64,000 bases of DNA from Yamagishiella unicocca. Lineage: Eukaryota; Chlorophyta; Chlorophyceae; Chlamydomonadales; Volvocaceae. Position numbers and translations under genes: made by a program. The stretch's first letter is position 1, and each line of letters starts with the position of its first letter. Below are positions 48,401 to 60,100 of this stretch, one piece after another. Under the pieces are notes generated by a model. It was not told the origin of the DNA. It was given only the letters and a program-made list of their open reading frames with translations, and ran no database searches. Location of the stretch: positions 434,001-498,000 of the forward strand of contig BDSL01000052.1 in assembly GCA_003116995.1 (NCBI GenBank), in the 5' to 3' direction.

Positions 48401-49163
48401 GCCGGCCCGGCTTACCCCGCCCTCCGCCACCTGGACGATGACAACCACCTCCGCAGGTTAACGTGCCCGAGGCCATCAAGGCACCTGTCGCCGGGTCGTC
48501 CTCGACCGTCACGGTCGTAAAGCCGAAGGAGGAGCGCTTGAAGAAGGTTACAGGTGAGCAGCGGCTGCATGCGGCGCTCTCGTCACCACCCGGGTTGCAC
48601 TCCGGCCGGAGTGGGCCGGCCGATGGGCCGCAATGAGGCCGTTGCAAACGAGACAGCAATCCCAAAAGTGGAGCAAGTGCGGCACCGCTGTCACCAGCTT
48701 TGCGGAAAGTTTGGGTTCCTGCGCCGTCGTGTGCATTGAAGGTATTAAGGCGGCTAAGAGGAAGGCGGCGGCCCATTATACGGGACACGCCTCGCACGGT
48801 GTTCACTGAACACCACTGAACTTAACCAGCGCGGTAACCCGCTGTCCGCCACCTCCTGATGACATGCTGCCGTTTCTGCCACGGCCCCCGCCAGGCAAGG
48901 AGCTGGGCGCCCGCAAGAAGCGGCGGAGCGAGTCTGGCGACGAGGAGGACTCGGACCTGGAGGTGGAGGTTGTGTCCTCGAGCGGCCCCAGCAGCAGCAA
49001 TGGCAACGGCAGCGCTTCTTCGCGCAAGGGCGAGAAGTTCCGGGCGCTCAAGGCACGAGAGGCTGCGGCCAAGGCGGCCGAGGTCGCCACCGTAGAGCCT
49101 GTGCGGGCGTCAATGGGGGGGTCCAGCAAAGACGAATCGGCGAACGGCAACGGGTCGGCATAA
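45403..49163 (+). CDS. ALB3: ALB3/Oxa1/YidC-family thylakoid membrane insertase
   Basis: Ten exons (45403-45446, 45517-45566, 45648-45720, 45816-45909, 46002-46112, 46247-46513, 46765-46969, 47989-48089, 48457-48553, 48895-49163) keep phase and give 436 residues. The N-terminus, MALAMKQSVSCLG to RRVAVCVKAS, is a plastid transit peptide. The YidC core follows: GFAIITLTVLVKLATFPLS, the coiled region LQALQPRVKELQAKYADDPE, MYKEAGVNPLAGCLPTLATI with PVFIGLYNAL, VAYLVMPVLLVVSQFAS and PSGLTLYWFINNLLSTAQQL. The family inserts light-harvesting proteins into thylakoids together with cpSRP43/54/FtsY. The stroma-facing tail has the basic KELGARKKRRSES motif followed by acidic and Lys/Ala-rich sequence, the type of tail that recruits cpSRP43. 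Green algae have two ALB3 paralogues, and I cannot say which this is. The 50-nt second exon was placed because it alone restores frame. Confidence 0.93.
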
Positions 49164-49986
49164 ATTAACGCGGTTGACTATTCACGGGGACAGGGCTGAT
49201 GAACGGATATACAGGTTCGGGTGGTTCTGAAGTGGTTGGGATATGGGCAGCGCTTGTTTCATTGGCGCGGGGCTGTAGCCGTTAGACAGGGTGTGCAGGG
49301 GGCGGATCGGCACTGACCGCCGGTCATGGCACGTGCCTTGGCTTGGCTGGCTGGCTGGCGTTCGGGAACGGGAGCAGCTGCAGCACATGCAACGCTTTAA
49401 CACTGCGATGGTGGGCGTGTTACTTATGCGAGAGTGCAGTAAATGTAGATGGATTGTTGTTGCACGGACCATGGGTCGCTTTTCGTATACGCAGCGTTTT
49501 GTGTCGTTTGTTCATGCTAACGGGAGAGATTTTGCGGTTCACAACTGAGGCAAGCTGCCAGTGCTGAGGGAGGAGTGGTTCGGTGTGCATCCAGAACGCA
49601 TTCAAAGGATCGTAGGCTCGCTCAAGTTTGGACTACTTGGCTTTTACGTCGATCTCCTGCGTTGAAGATAACTATAGCTTGACGAGGATTTCCAACGACT
49701 GTAAAATACAAGCCAAGGATACTGGATACAATACTAGTACCGTTTCCATGCCCGTCTCACTGAAGACTGAAGTCGTAAACCTATAGCATACCGTCTCCAC
49801 CTGACAAGCGCAGTGGGATACAGCAGGATATTTCTGCTCCAAAAGGTCGTCGGAGAGCGGCCGGCGGATGGCGGAGCAAGCGGCCCCGGTGCGCATGCTC
49901 TAGAGCCATCGTTGGCCACTGCTGTTCGATACGTCCTTTAGCATTATTTCTTCGCACAAATGAAATGTAGGACCCAGTGTGTCACA
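49164..49986. other. ALB3 3' flank / intergenic
   Basis: No gene is seen. TGTAA near 49700 could be the polyadenylation signal for ALB3, though it is distant. Confidence 0.4.
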
Positions 49987-49994
49987 TATTATAA
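49987..49994 (+). promoter_or_regulatory. TATA box upstream of the MORN gene
   Basis: TATTATAA lies about 25-35 bp before candidate start codons at about 50009 and 50025. Confidence 0.45.
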
Positions 49995-50081
49995 GTCGAG
50001 AGTTTCCACATGCACTTGGCTGAATGGCCGCTAATACAAAGTACGTCCCTTCCTACATTGCTCTTACCAGGGCCACGTAGA

Positions 50082-51305
50082 GCTAGGAGGTTATGGCAAG
50101 TTCTATTATCCGTCGGGGGCAACCTACGAGGGCAAGTGGAAGCTGCTCAACCCACCACCACCGCCAGCGGCGGAGGAGCCTAAAGAAGTGAAAAAGAAGA
50201 AGGGGAAGGATGAGCCACCTCCGCCACCGGCAGAGCCGCCCAAGCGTGTCCGGCACGGGAAAGGTGCGAGCCTTGCAGGGGTACGGGTGCAACTTCGCAA
50301 CGGCGACTGGCCGGGTGCATCACTATCGCCATCACTGCGGGGGTGGTCTTCGCGCGGGTTGCAAGGAGAAATTTTGGATGGGTATTTTCTTGCGTGTTCA
50401 CGAGAGGCCAGAGGCCGACAACCGGAAGGGACGAGGGGTCCACGGCCGCAAGCCGTGCAGGTTGTGACGGGGGTCCCGGACCTGGGCCCAACGCGCGCCC
50501 GCTCTTGCTGACGGCTCACCCTCCGTCTGCGCCCTCCCTCCCTCTGCCTTGCCGCCATGCCACGTGCAGGCGTCTACCGCGAGGGCGACTACTCGTACGA
50601 CGGGGAGTTCCTAGATGACGTAATGCAGGGGCAGGGGACCTTCTCGTACGCCAGCGGGGCCACGTATTCCGGCGAGTGGATGGGCAACAAATACCACGGC
50701 AAGGTGCGTGACAGCGCGGACGAATGGGACAGGCTACCTGGGCCGGGTCGGAAGGTGCAATATGGGCTGCTGGGAGTAGTAGAAGGGTGACCAGATGGCG
50801 TGTGGGAGGGTGCGAGGCGCCAGGTGGGTCCTAGGTGGTGGTCAAAGTGGGTTACTGTAATATGGTGAATGGGCGGGGACAGGGCTGGAAGCGAAGTGGC
50901 GCAGCGAAATGCTCCTTCTGCTCCTGTTGTGCCTCGCTGCCTGCCTGTGTCCTCCGTGCCTCTGCTGACAACCCCCAGTCCTGACCACTGTCCGGCCGGC
51001 GCTGCACCCGGAAGCCTCACCCGCGAGCACCCCTGGCGTGCAACCCCGCTGCTGCGACGCGAATCCAAACCCTCCATCCCTCCGGTGCTCCATCCCCACT
51101 CATCCCGCCTGTGATCGCATGCTGCTGCCCCCTCTCGGCTCCGCCGCTGCAGGGCACATACCAGTGGCCCGACGGGCGGCGGTACGAGGGCCTGTGGGAG
51201 GAGAACCGCATGCACGGGCTCGGGGTCTACACGGACGCCTCGGGTCACCAGTGGGAGGGGCAGTTCTTCAACGGCAGCGGCCCCGGCCTAACCAGCCTGG
51301 TATGA
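50082..51305 (+). CDS. MORN-repeat protein (start exon unresolved)
   Basis: Three exons are clear: about 50082-50263 (5' limit uncertain), 50570-50703 and 51153-51305. They encode MORN motifs of the form YxGxWxxxxxxGxG: GGYGKFYYPSGATYEGKW, a Pro/Lys-rich insert (KEVKKKKGKDEPPPPP), YDGEFLDDVMQGQGTFSYA, YSGEWMGNKYHGKGTYQW, YEGLWEENRMHGLGVY and WEGQFFNGSGPG. MORN proteins bind membranes or act as scaffolds, and several are axonemal in Chlamydomonas, so a ciliary role is plausible but not shown. Candidate starts at 50009 and 50025 lie just after a TATA box, but linking them to the first MORN exon needs a 40-nt intron or a different start. TGTAA signals follow near 51595 and 51650. Confidence 0.8.
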
Positions 51306-51971
51306 GGGAGCGAGGTCGGTGGCTTTGGGCCGCCTGCGTGTGCGTGTTACGCACGAGTGGAATCAGCTGGAGCGCAGGGGGCGGGACCAGCTGACGGCGC
51401 CGGGAGGGGTACTGGGGTCTGCGGATGGAGTCGTGTTGCCCGTACAGGAGATGGAAACGCGCTGTTCCCGATATACAGCCGCAGCGGCGGTCTTGACTTG
51501 TGGCAGCTTCTACCTGCAGCAACAGCCGGCGCCGTGCGCCGCACTGGTGTGATGCTCGATTGCCGTACCAGGAGCTGGGGAGCGGGAGCTCGCATGTAAA
51601 AGCTAAGGCTCGTTGGCCGCGAGGCATGCTCCGGTTTCGAAAGCGGCGATTGTAAATCAGCATATGACAAGATGGATGCTTGAGAGTCGTAGAAGCGGTC
51701 TGGCATCAGCAAGGCGCCTTGGTGGGCGGCACGCTATGTGTTGCGAAGGAGAGAAATGCCGATCGGCACATGGTCGGGATGTGAAGAGATTGACGAAGTT
51801 ATGTTAACTTTCCCACATTCGACGGCAACCTACATGTAAAATTACGCCATAAAAGCATTTGCGTACCTTCAAATACAACTCCGCGTGGCTCGCGAATCGC
51901 GGCGCGCACGAGCAGCGCTACGAGATTCGCTACAGCTCCACTGAAGATCTAACATCATAAAGTTTCCAGCT
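51306..51971. other. 3' flank of the MORN gene and INSIG-like promoter region
   Basis: Contains the TGTAA signals of the MORN gene. CATAAAAG near 51850 could be a TATA element for the next gene. No exon is seen. Confidence 0.4.
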
Positions 51972-54554
51972 ATGACGTGCCTTGCGCCCACGGCAGCCGA
52001 CTGCGGCGTTAGGCTATTCGCGACTCGCATGCCATCTGCGCCCTGCCGGCCCTTGTGCCGCGTCCTCCTGTGTGGCAGCGCCATCATCCCAACTTCGCGC
52101 CGATGGACCGTGACTGCGCGCGCCAGCCCCCAGAACGGTGGGTGGCTGGGTGGCCTCGCTTGCTTTGCCAGCGTGCCACGTTGCCTCATGCAGCCTTACC
52201 ACCCGCAATGCTGGGACGTCGGGGAGACTCGGGACGGGTGGGCAAGCGGGACGGGTAGATGAGTACCAGCGACTCAGTTTCAAGTGGGTTGGGAACGTAA
52301 GCGACGCATCGGCGCGTCCGCAACAACCTCGCCAGGGAACCGGTGGGCCGGTTGGCGACCTCACCAACCAGGAAATAAGCCTAGCGCCACGCTGCCACAG
52401 CCGCGCCCTACCTGACACCCTGCTGATGACCCAACGTGCCCGGGTCCTCGCACGCCGCGCATCACAGCCTTGTGTGACGGCTCCGTCCCCCCGCTTCGCC
52501 TCTCCCTACCGTTATGCCGATCCCGCCTCCCTCCCTTCCCCGACACCAGATGCGCCCGCGCCGCCCGCTCCCGCCCCTCCGCCGCCGAGCCCCAGCCTGG
52601 CGCAGCAGGCCCTGGCGGACTCCCCCGAGTGGCCCGGCTTCCTAGGCACTCTGGCTAACAGCGGAGCCATCACGGGGACCCTGCTAGACGGCATCCATTC
52701 GCGCATGGGGCTGCAGGCGGGTGTACGGAGGATTGATGCCGTGGTCGTACATACCGCGCGTGTGTATCGTGTGTACCTTGTGTTCGTTCCGCAAGTGCCG
52801 GGCGCGAGGACGCCGGACCTACCACCTACCACCACCACCACCTTGCCGTACAGGTCTATGATGTTGCGCCCATAGTGCTGGGCGGGCTCAAGACGTCCCT
52901 GCTGGTGCCTCCCCTGCTGGCGCTGTTCTACATGGTGTTGGGGCTGCTGCATCCCCTCATGGGTGGGTCGGTGGGCGGGTTACAGAGTGGTGGCGAGCGG
53001 ACGGGCAGGAGGTGGTCAGATTGCATAAGGCGCTGCCAAGGCGCTGCCAAATGCAAGTTAGGGGCGCCTGGCGAGGATAGGCAGCTGCAGCCTCCTTGCT
53101 GGCTTCTCGTGGGCCCTATCATCCCCGCGCGGTTCACAGTGCGCCTGCTGTGCGAGCACGGCGCTGGCCCCGTCATACCCGCCGGCACTGCCGCCCGCCC
53201 GCACTCATTCCCTTGCGAGGCCCTGCCTCCCATGCCCCGCTACGCCCTTCACGGGCCTCCTGCTGTTTACCCAACCCCACGCCCCACACCCCGCTGCAGA
53301 CAACCTGAACCCCTCCCCGGAAACCACCTCGGTGCGGTCTCGGAGCAACGACGTGGGCTTCGTGGCCCTCACGTTTGGGGTGCTGGCGGGGCTGCTGCAG
53401 CTGAGCGCCACTATGTACGACCAAGTGAGTACGGCATCACCCGATTGCTTCACCCTGCGGTTTTCGCCAACGCACTCAGCTAACCCTCGCCTTCTCGCCG
53501 ACCGCCTCTCTCTAACACCCCCACAACCTTGCTCGCGCGCAGGGTGTGCCGTACTGGCAAATCCACGCGGTACTTGGTACGGCAGCGCTCATCAACTGGC
53601 GTGTGTTCGACGGCACACGACAGGTGAAGGGAGCAAGGGACGGGTCCCACGCACGCACCAGGCTTGGAGGTGTTTCGGCAGGGTCGTGCAATGAACGGGA
53701 CATCAGCAGAGTCGCGACATTTCTGACGGGTGGCATTCCGTGCCCGCTGCTGTCCAACGTCTTCCTTGCATTTTGCCGCCCCCGGCCCATTTACCGGTAC
53801 CCTCCAACTGCGGCTACATCCACAACCCTCTACCACCCAGGGCATCGCGCTGGCGCTGTTGTGTGGTTTGGGCGCTCCTGCGGTGGAGGTGCTGATGTTG
53901 CAAGTGGTTCCCTTGTGGCACTACCCCCGGGTATGTGCGATCGACCCGGCTTTGGCCTTTCATATATGTATAGGGGCTCGGCCTGGATGATAAGCAATAG
54001 TATGAGTCAGCCGACAAAAGTGGCATCAATGCCATTTAGGACTACTGCTCGTGAACGTTATACACACGTAAGCGCGCAAAGCCCTTGCTTACTCATGCCC
54101 AGCTGCCTATGGGCTTGCAACGATGCGAGGTCACTATCGTCCCCCTACCCATGGCTAACGACCGGACCAACTGCAAACGCGGCCCCCAACGAACGGACCT
54201 TCCCACATCCCCAGGCTGACATCGGAGACACCTTCGTTTCGTGGGTGTTTTGGTGCTATTTCTTTTACACGCCCGCGCTGGGCAGCCTAGCAAGGTGCGC
54301 GTAGCCCGTCGTATGTATGTAGCTTTGCATTCGCCAATCATTCTTTCTACTAGCAAGGCAATGCCCGTGCCCCCTTCGTTCCAGCTGCCCGCCGTGAGCC
54401 TAACCCCCTACGGAAGGCTGGATGTTCCAACTGCCGCTAACCGCCAACTGCAAACAGGTACCTGTGGACGACCATGAAGGAGATCGAGCTGGTGCAGCGT
54501 GGCGGGCCTGCGGCGATTAGCCAGCCGGGGCCGGACGCTGGCGGTCAGCAGTAG
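51972..54554 (+). CDS. INSIG-domain membrane protein with plastid-like transit peptide
   Basis: Eight exons (51972-52137, 52550-52716, 52854-52962, 53300-53424, 53543-53623, 53841-53930, 54215-54294, 54458-54554) join in phase to 304 residues. The INSIG landmarks are present in order: a VPP followed by MVLGLLHPLMD (about 129-148), a polar helix LTFGVLAGLLQLSA, LINWRVFDGTRQGIALALL (about 206-223), and a last segment FFYTPALGSLARYL. About six membrane helices are expected. In animals INSIG retains SCAP and HMG-CoA reductase in the ER. Here the first ~55 residues (Arg/Ser/Ala/Cys-rich, ending RRWTVTARASPQN) look like a plastid transit peptide, so the role is likely different. Intron 2 uses a GC donor (CTGCAG|GCGGGT), the only choice that keeps frame. 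Family assignment rests on motif pattern, not on a search. Confidence 0.75.
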
Positions 54555-54856
54555 GTAGATAGGGCATGATCGATACCGGACAGTTGCAGAGCCGATAGAC
54601 AGCAGGACGTCTCGGCAAGGCTCCGGGAAGCTTCGAGAAGCTACGGCAAAGAGCGGCAATTATGGAATACGGTGGGCGCGGGGGCAGTAGGGATGCGCTG
54701 TGGGAGGTCTTCGCGAGGTATGTAGGACGGATGGATGAGGTAGGTTGGCGGCGTGTTTGAAGGGAGGCATACCGCGGTCGGGGCGGTGGAAGGGTGCCTC
54801 AGAGTGCCTGGATGGGCATCCTACCTTCTGCCCACGCACGCCATGACGGGTGTGTG

Positions 54857-54950
54857 GCCGGCCACCCTAGTCCAGTAGTATGCGCGCGCGTCCCGGTGTC
54901 CGAAGGCTATGTGCCCACCACATTTCCCCAGTCGAGTTACCGGCGGCGTA
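54857..54950 (-). repeat. Dispersed repeat, long copy
   Basis: About 90 bp match 17232-17323: a GC-alternating CGCGCGC stretch, GGTGTCCGAAGGCTATG and the core GTCGAGTTACCGG. Here the copy lies between genes rather than in a known intron. Confidence 0.8.
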
Positions 54951-55067
54951 ACCAACTATGGCGGCGTAACCAACTATGGCGGCGTAACCAACTATGGCGG
55001 CGTAACCAACTATGGCGGCGTAACCAACTATGGCGGCGTAACCAACTATGGCGGCGTAACCAACTAG
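54942..55067. repeat. 18-bp tandem repeat, seven units
   Basis: Seven near-perfect copies of GGCGGCGTAACCAACTAT begin exactly where the dispersed repeat ends. Confidence 0.95.
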
Positions 55068-57130
55068 ACATATTCGCTCGGCGGGCGTGCGTGCGTGTGG
55101 ATGCAGTCGTCGTGCGTGCCGCGAACGCGCTCTCGAATGCCCTTGGTCCCACCCACTCCCTAAGACCCCCTGCCTACGTACTACTTGCCAACGCACCTAT
55201 GCACGCAAGCGCTTCAGAATGCCTACCTCTGTCGCGTGTCCTGATCCTCCTTGCGAGTCCACGAAACTAAGAATGACTCCCGGCTGCTGCCGGGACGGTA
55301 CTACTCCGGCAAGGTCCGTCGGTACATACGCCTCCATACCGGTACATCTTCATTCGTAGATACTGCGGTCGGTATGGGTTAGTTGCTGAACTATCAAGAC
55401 GGCCCCGGTGTGTGCACGTGCATGCATGTGGATGCCACGGAGCAAATAAAGAGACGGGGTCAGCAGATTGACGCAGTCTGTGTTCGCAGAGTTACAGTCT
55501 ACTAGGAAGGAAACGGCCGCCGTATGTACATCCATACGGTGCACAGCAAGGTCACGTAGGGTTTGTAGCAGCCCGCGTGCGAAACTTCATCACGCACTGC
55601 TGAAGTCCTTACCTTCGGAGTCCTACACATCGCACAATGCTTGGGTGCGTCGGCCACGCGCGTACTGCTCCGTTCGAACTGCAATCCTGCGGCCGCCGCC
55701 CGAAGGCGTGCCTGCTCCCCCCCCATGGATAGATAGACTGCCGGCTGCACGCATGATGTACTCTGGCTGATCACCACCCTTCCCCCCTCCCGAAAACGTC
55801 TGCTGGGTTCAGGCCCGGCTGTCGTATGTTGAGGCCCGGCATGGGCCCCTCCCCTTGTCCTGTGTTTGGCAGGTTACACGGACCCATGGAATGCTTGTTT
55901 GCTTGTGTGCCTTTCATTTTTAATTTGATTTCTGTAAACTCCACAGCATCGTTTTGGTATGCGTTTGATTGGGACCCAAAGTTATATGAATGCACTGTCG
56001 GTACAAAACTGACGGTATGGGAAGCTCAGGAAGCTCAACGTCACGAAAGGGCTCCACAATGATGCTAACATATATATTTATGGTGGTTGATGACTTCAAC
56101 TTGCCAGCCATACATCGAGGAATAAGCCCGATAAGAGAGGATAAGAGTGCCGTGGGAGCTTGAGTCTTGCGAACGTTGGCATCTCTCCCTATATTGTATG
56201 TACTATGAAGTTTCTTTATTTACGAGCTTTTATGTTGTATGCCTTAGAGCTTTACAGCTTCGCTCCGTCGCAAATAGTGCCGTCTTGTCCGGCAAGATAA
56301 TGACAACTCACGGATTAGTTCACCGAATCATACATAAAATAATAAATCGATATAAGCAGTATACAGCAGTTTTCGCGCTCCTCTCCTCATCGCAGCCTGT
56401 TGGCGGGATCCGGCTTCCGAGGCCAAGCGTTCCCAGGAGGGGGGAGGGATGATCACCCGCCCATCTTTTGGGATACAAAGATGACCTCATTTATGATTGA
56501 AAAATCCAGCGTTTGCTATCGTAGGCTCACGTTTGCTCCGCATCTTATTACGGTACGTGCGTCGCTCACTCCGCCTTAGGCGCCATTCGCATAGATGCCG
56601 GCAAGTTTTGACTCTGAAAATGAGGCTGTATCCGAATTAAACGTCCGAAATCACGGTTCACCAATATTCTGGGAGTCCCTCCCAGGAATACGGGTCAGCC
56701 ATTTCTGGAATCGTCATTTCTGGAATCCTCAGTGCGACGGCTCGGCAAGGTACGATGAGTATGTAGGCTTTAGTATCTGTTTAGCTTCATCTTCAAATGC
56801 AATTATGGCGGCTTTCATGCTCACTTTACGTGCAATGTCCTGTACCTGATATTCATTCGTCCTCATTTGCGAACATAAATGGACGTGTTGAATTGTGCGG
56901 TACTGTTGTTTTTCAGTCGCCTACAGCTGCGCAAAGGTCGCAATACTGGTTATACGTTCGTCTCATGTATTGACTCGCGGCCTGCCGACATGAAAAAGAG
57001 CAGTTCCAACGTGTATTTTTCTACTAACCACTCCTCTATTGCAACTGTACAGTAGCGTGTTCGGCGAGCCGAATACATTGTAGGGTGCGGCAGCCGTGGA
57101 TGCGGCTTCGTCCGACTTAGACGCCCACTG
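55068..57130. other. Intergenic region
   Basis: About 2 kb in which I see no supported gene. A/T-rich patches (56330-56365, 56860-56880) include TATA-like strings, but none is at a convincing distance from the kinase start. Confidence 0.45.
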
Positions 57131-60100
57131 ATGCTGCTACAAGTCCTACTCACAATTCTGGCATTTCCGGCAGTAAGCAAATCCGATAACCTGGTTTCCA
57201 GGCCGGGAGTGGAAGATGTCCTCCTGGAAGTTGACAGCGGAACAGGCTTCGCGAAGGCGCTTGCTAACCCTAGAGTCACTTTTATCCTAGTTACTTCTTC
57301 CATCGTTTTAAGTGATAATGATTGGAACGGTCTCGGCGAGCTACCACTACTTATCGAGAGGAATGTCACAATTTCCAGCTCTGCAGAGAGTCAAGAGGCG
57401 GGTTACGAAACCGTCTTCGACGGCGGTTACGTCAAACAAAAGGTGCACCTGGCGTACCACTTACGTCCTTAGCAGGGAGGACACGCCTGGAGGACGCCTG
57501 ATGCAGGGCGTTTGTGAGAAGCTCTCCGGCCGCGATGCATACACACGCACCTCTCCATAGTGGGTAGCAGCGGCAGCCATGCGTCACGGCGGTTAGTTCC
57601 AAGTCCCTCCCGTTGTCGTCAGTGCCGACTGGTGCCCTCCGGTGTCCTCAGTGTCCTCGACACCCACCCTCTAATTACTAGCTCCCTTTCTGCGTCGCCC
57701 TGCTACAGGTGCGGCTGGCCAGTGGCGTGGTGTTAAATCTGTCGGGTCTGTTGTTGACTCGGTACCGAGAGGACTTGCCATCCTCCACTCCCGGTCTGGA
57801 TCTACTGGCCAACAACATACCGGTTCCTGGGATTGCTCAGCCGATCTTGGAGTTGTTCCATGGTGTCCTCAACCACAGGATGTGCTTCCCGACAAACTGG
57901 TCGCTCCAGGTGGGGATGTGGGAAGGATCGCAGCACTCGGGGCGGCCTTGTAGAGTGCTTGCTGCACCCCCTGTGTATCCGTCCACAAGTCGACACCGCG
58001 ACGTGTCTAACACGCAACTGGGTTGACCGGTCTAAAACCTTACAATCGGCTGGGATCGATACGTTTTCGACCCAAGGTCAGCGACGAGGGACGTAGTACT
58101 TGATGCCCCCCTCGGGAGCCCAGAAGCGACGCTGAAACGGCGATGACAGGAGCTGGGCGGGGGTACCGGGTTGGCGGCTGGTCGGGGGGCTGTGGGTACC
58201 CGGAGGGAATGAGCAAGTGGCAGTGCCGCAATGGAATTGCCGCATCTACAGCACACCCTGATCTTGCTCTCTCGAATGTCCTGATCGGGCCTCCCACCCG
58301 TTCTTTCAACTCATTCCTTACCCCATCCTGTCTTCTACCCACACAACAAATGCCAAGTGCTTCCGGAATGTCCGCTTATGCCTCCCACCGCTTAATCGAG
58401 CGACCCACCGACCTGCACACCCACCCTTCCCCCCCAACGCATGCAGAGCGTCCAAGCCACGCCCCGCCCTTCTGTGTTTCCCGGCAAGCAGAACATCACC
58501 TCCGATCTGCCTCAACCCGGATGCGTGAACGACACCTCAGCGCCATGGCTCAAGCGCTGCTGGTCGGTGAAGCGGAAATACATCGACGCGGCGGCGTTTG
58601 GTGCCGCAGTGGGGTCCTCGGGTCGCCCCGAGCGGACCGGCTATCTGGTACATGTTGTCGACACGCCGCTGCTGTGCGATGCCGTCATGCCCGAGGATTG
58701 CGTTACGCGATTGCAGCCCTGGGGCTGTTTCTACTCGCTGATGGCAAAGCATCCTCCATCAACTCAGCTACTGGCGGCGGCACCCGGCGGCGACCCAGAG
58801 CATAAGTCTTCGAGCCAAGCCGTCACTGTGGGAGTTTTGTGTGGCGTACTTGGATTGGGTGAGGCCGGACTGCCGCATTAGTAATGGATACAGGAGCTGT
58901 GCCCAGGCTCTGTCATGGTTTCCGACCCCCTCTCCTTGCCCCGGCCCTCTCCCACCCCGGAACCGACAGCCGCCATCGTGGCAGCAGTGGCGGTGGCGGT
59001 GTTTGTGGTGCGGCGGCGGCGGCTCCGAAGCCAAGCTGACGTCAAGGGACCGTTTAACGAAGGGTACGTACGGCGGCATGGACGGTGCGGCAAGGTTTTA
59101 TGTGCCCTAAAGCCCTCCAACCCTTCCTGGTCGTGCGTTGTGCGGACGGTGTGGTGGGGCAGGGCAGAAGCTTGGGTGGGGCTGCGGGAACGGATACAAT
59201 TTGTTTGAGCGCTTCACGGTACGGCACATTGCCACCGTACGGAATGTCATGTGGGCCACCCACCGCCATTAAGATAACCCCGCTTCTGTCCCTAAAGCTT
59301 CCCGCCGCCCACCCATCCCTGGTCCCCTGGTCCCACCCATCCCCACAGGAGTGTATGGAATAACTCGGCGGGCATGGATACGCTTGCCACCGAAAACGAT
59401 GAGATCGCTCCGATATCAAACACGGGCACAGACGGCAGCCGCGGCTTTCACGGTACGGATTATTGCCCCTCGACGCCTCCTAACAAGCGTGCGTCAGACT
59501 GTCTGGGGCCACGGCCGGTGGCCGGTGGGGCAAAGACACGGCGGCGTCGCGAGTCAAGTACCTCCTGCAGGGGGACTTTTCCGGACCTGGCAGGGCCTCG
59601 TGGCGGCTGGGACGTAGTGAAGCCAGGGGCACGGAGCAGGCGGCGGGATGTTGCTAGCGGCAAGGGGCGGGGGAGTGTTGGGCGGCCCAGCCAACTTCGA
59701 CATTCCTGACGGAAGGATTACGCTTTAGGTTGGACGGGAAAGCTTCGGAACGGATGTCCCCTGTACCTCCGGCCTGGAACAGATACTACGGCGCCGGAGC
59801 GGATGTCCCCTGTGCCTCCAACGGCCCCGGCAGCTTGTTCTGGCGAGCTCGCTGGCGGCTGCTGATGACGCTGCCGCTCCCACTCTCTCCCACGCAGCTG
59901 ACTTCAGCAGTTTTCAGGCCGACTCCAACGTGCCTGTCACCCTGTTGACACCACCTCGGGCGGACATGCGCTTCCTGGCTGACGCGGCCTGGGACGCCTC
60001 CAACGAGGTACATACGCGTACCATGCGACTGTACGGTGGTGGCGCACTAGCGAAAGGGGATGGCGCACCGCGATTGGCAGGCCATGAAGGCGCAGATGCA

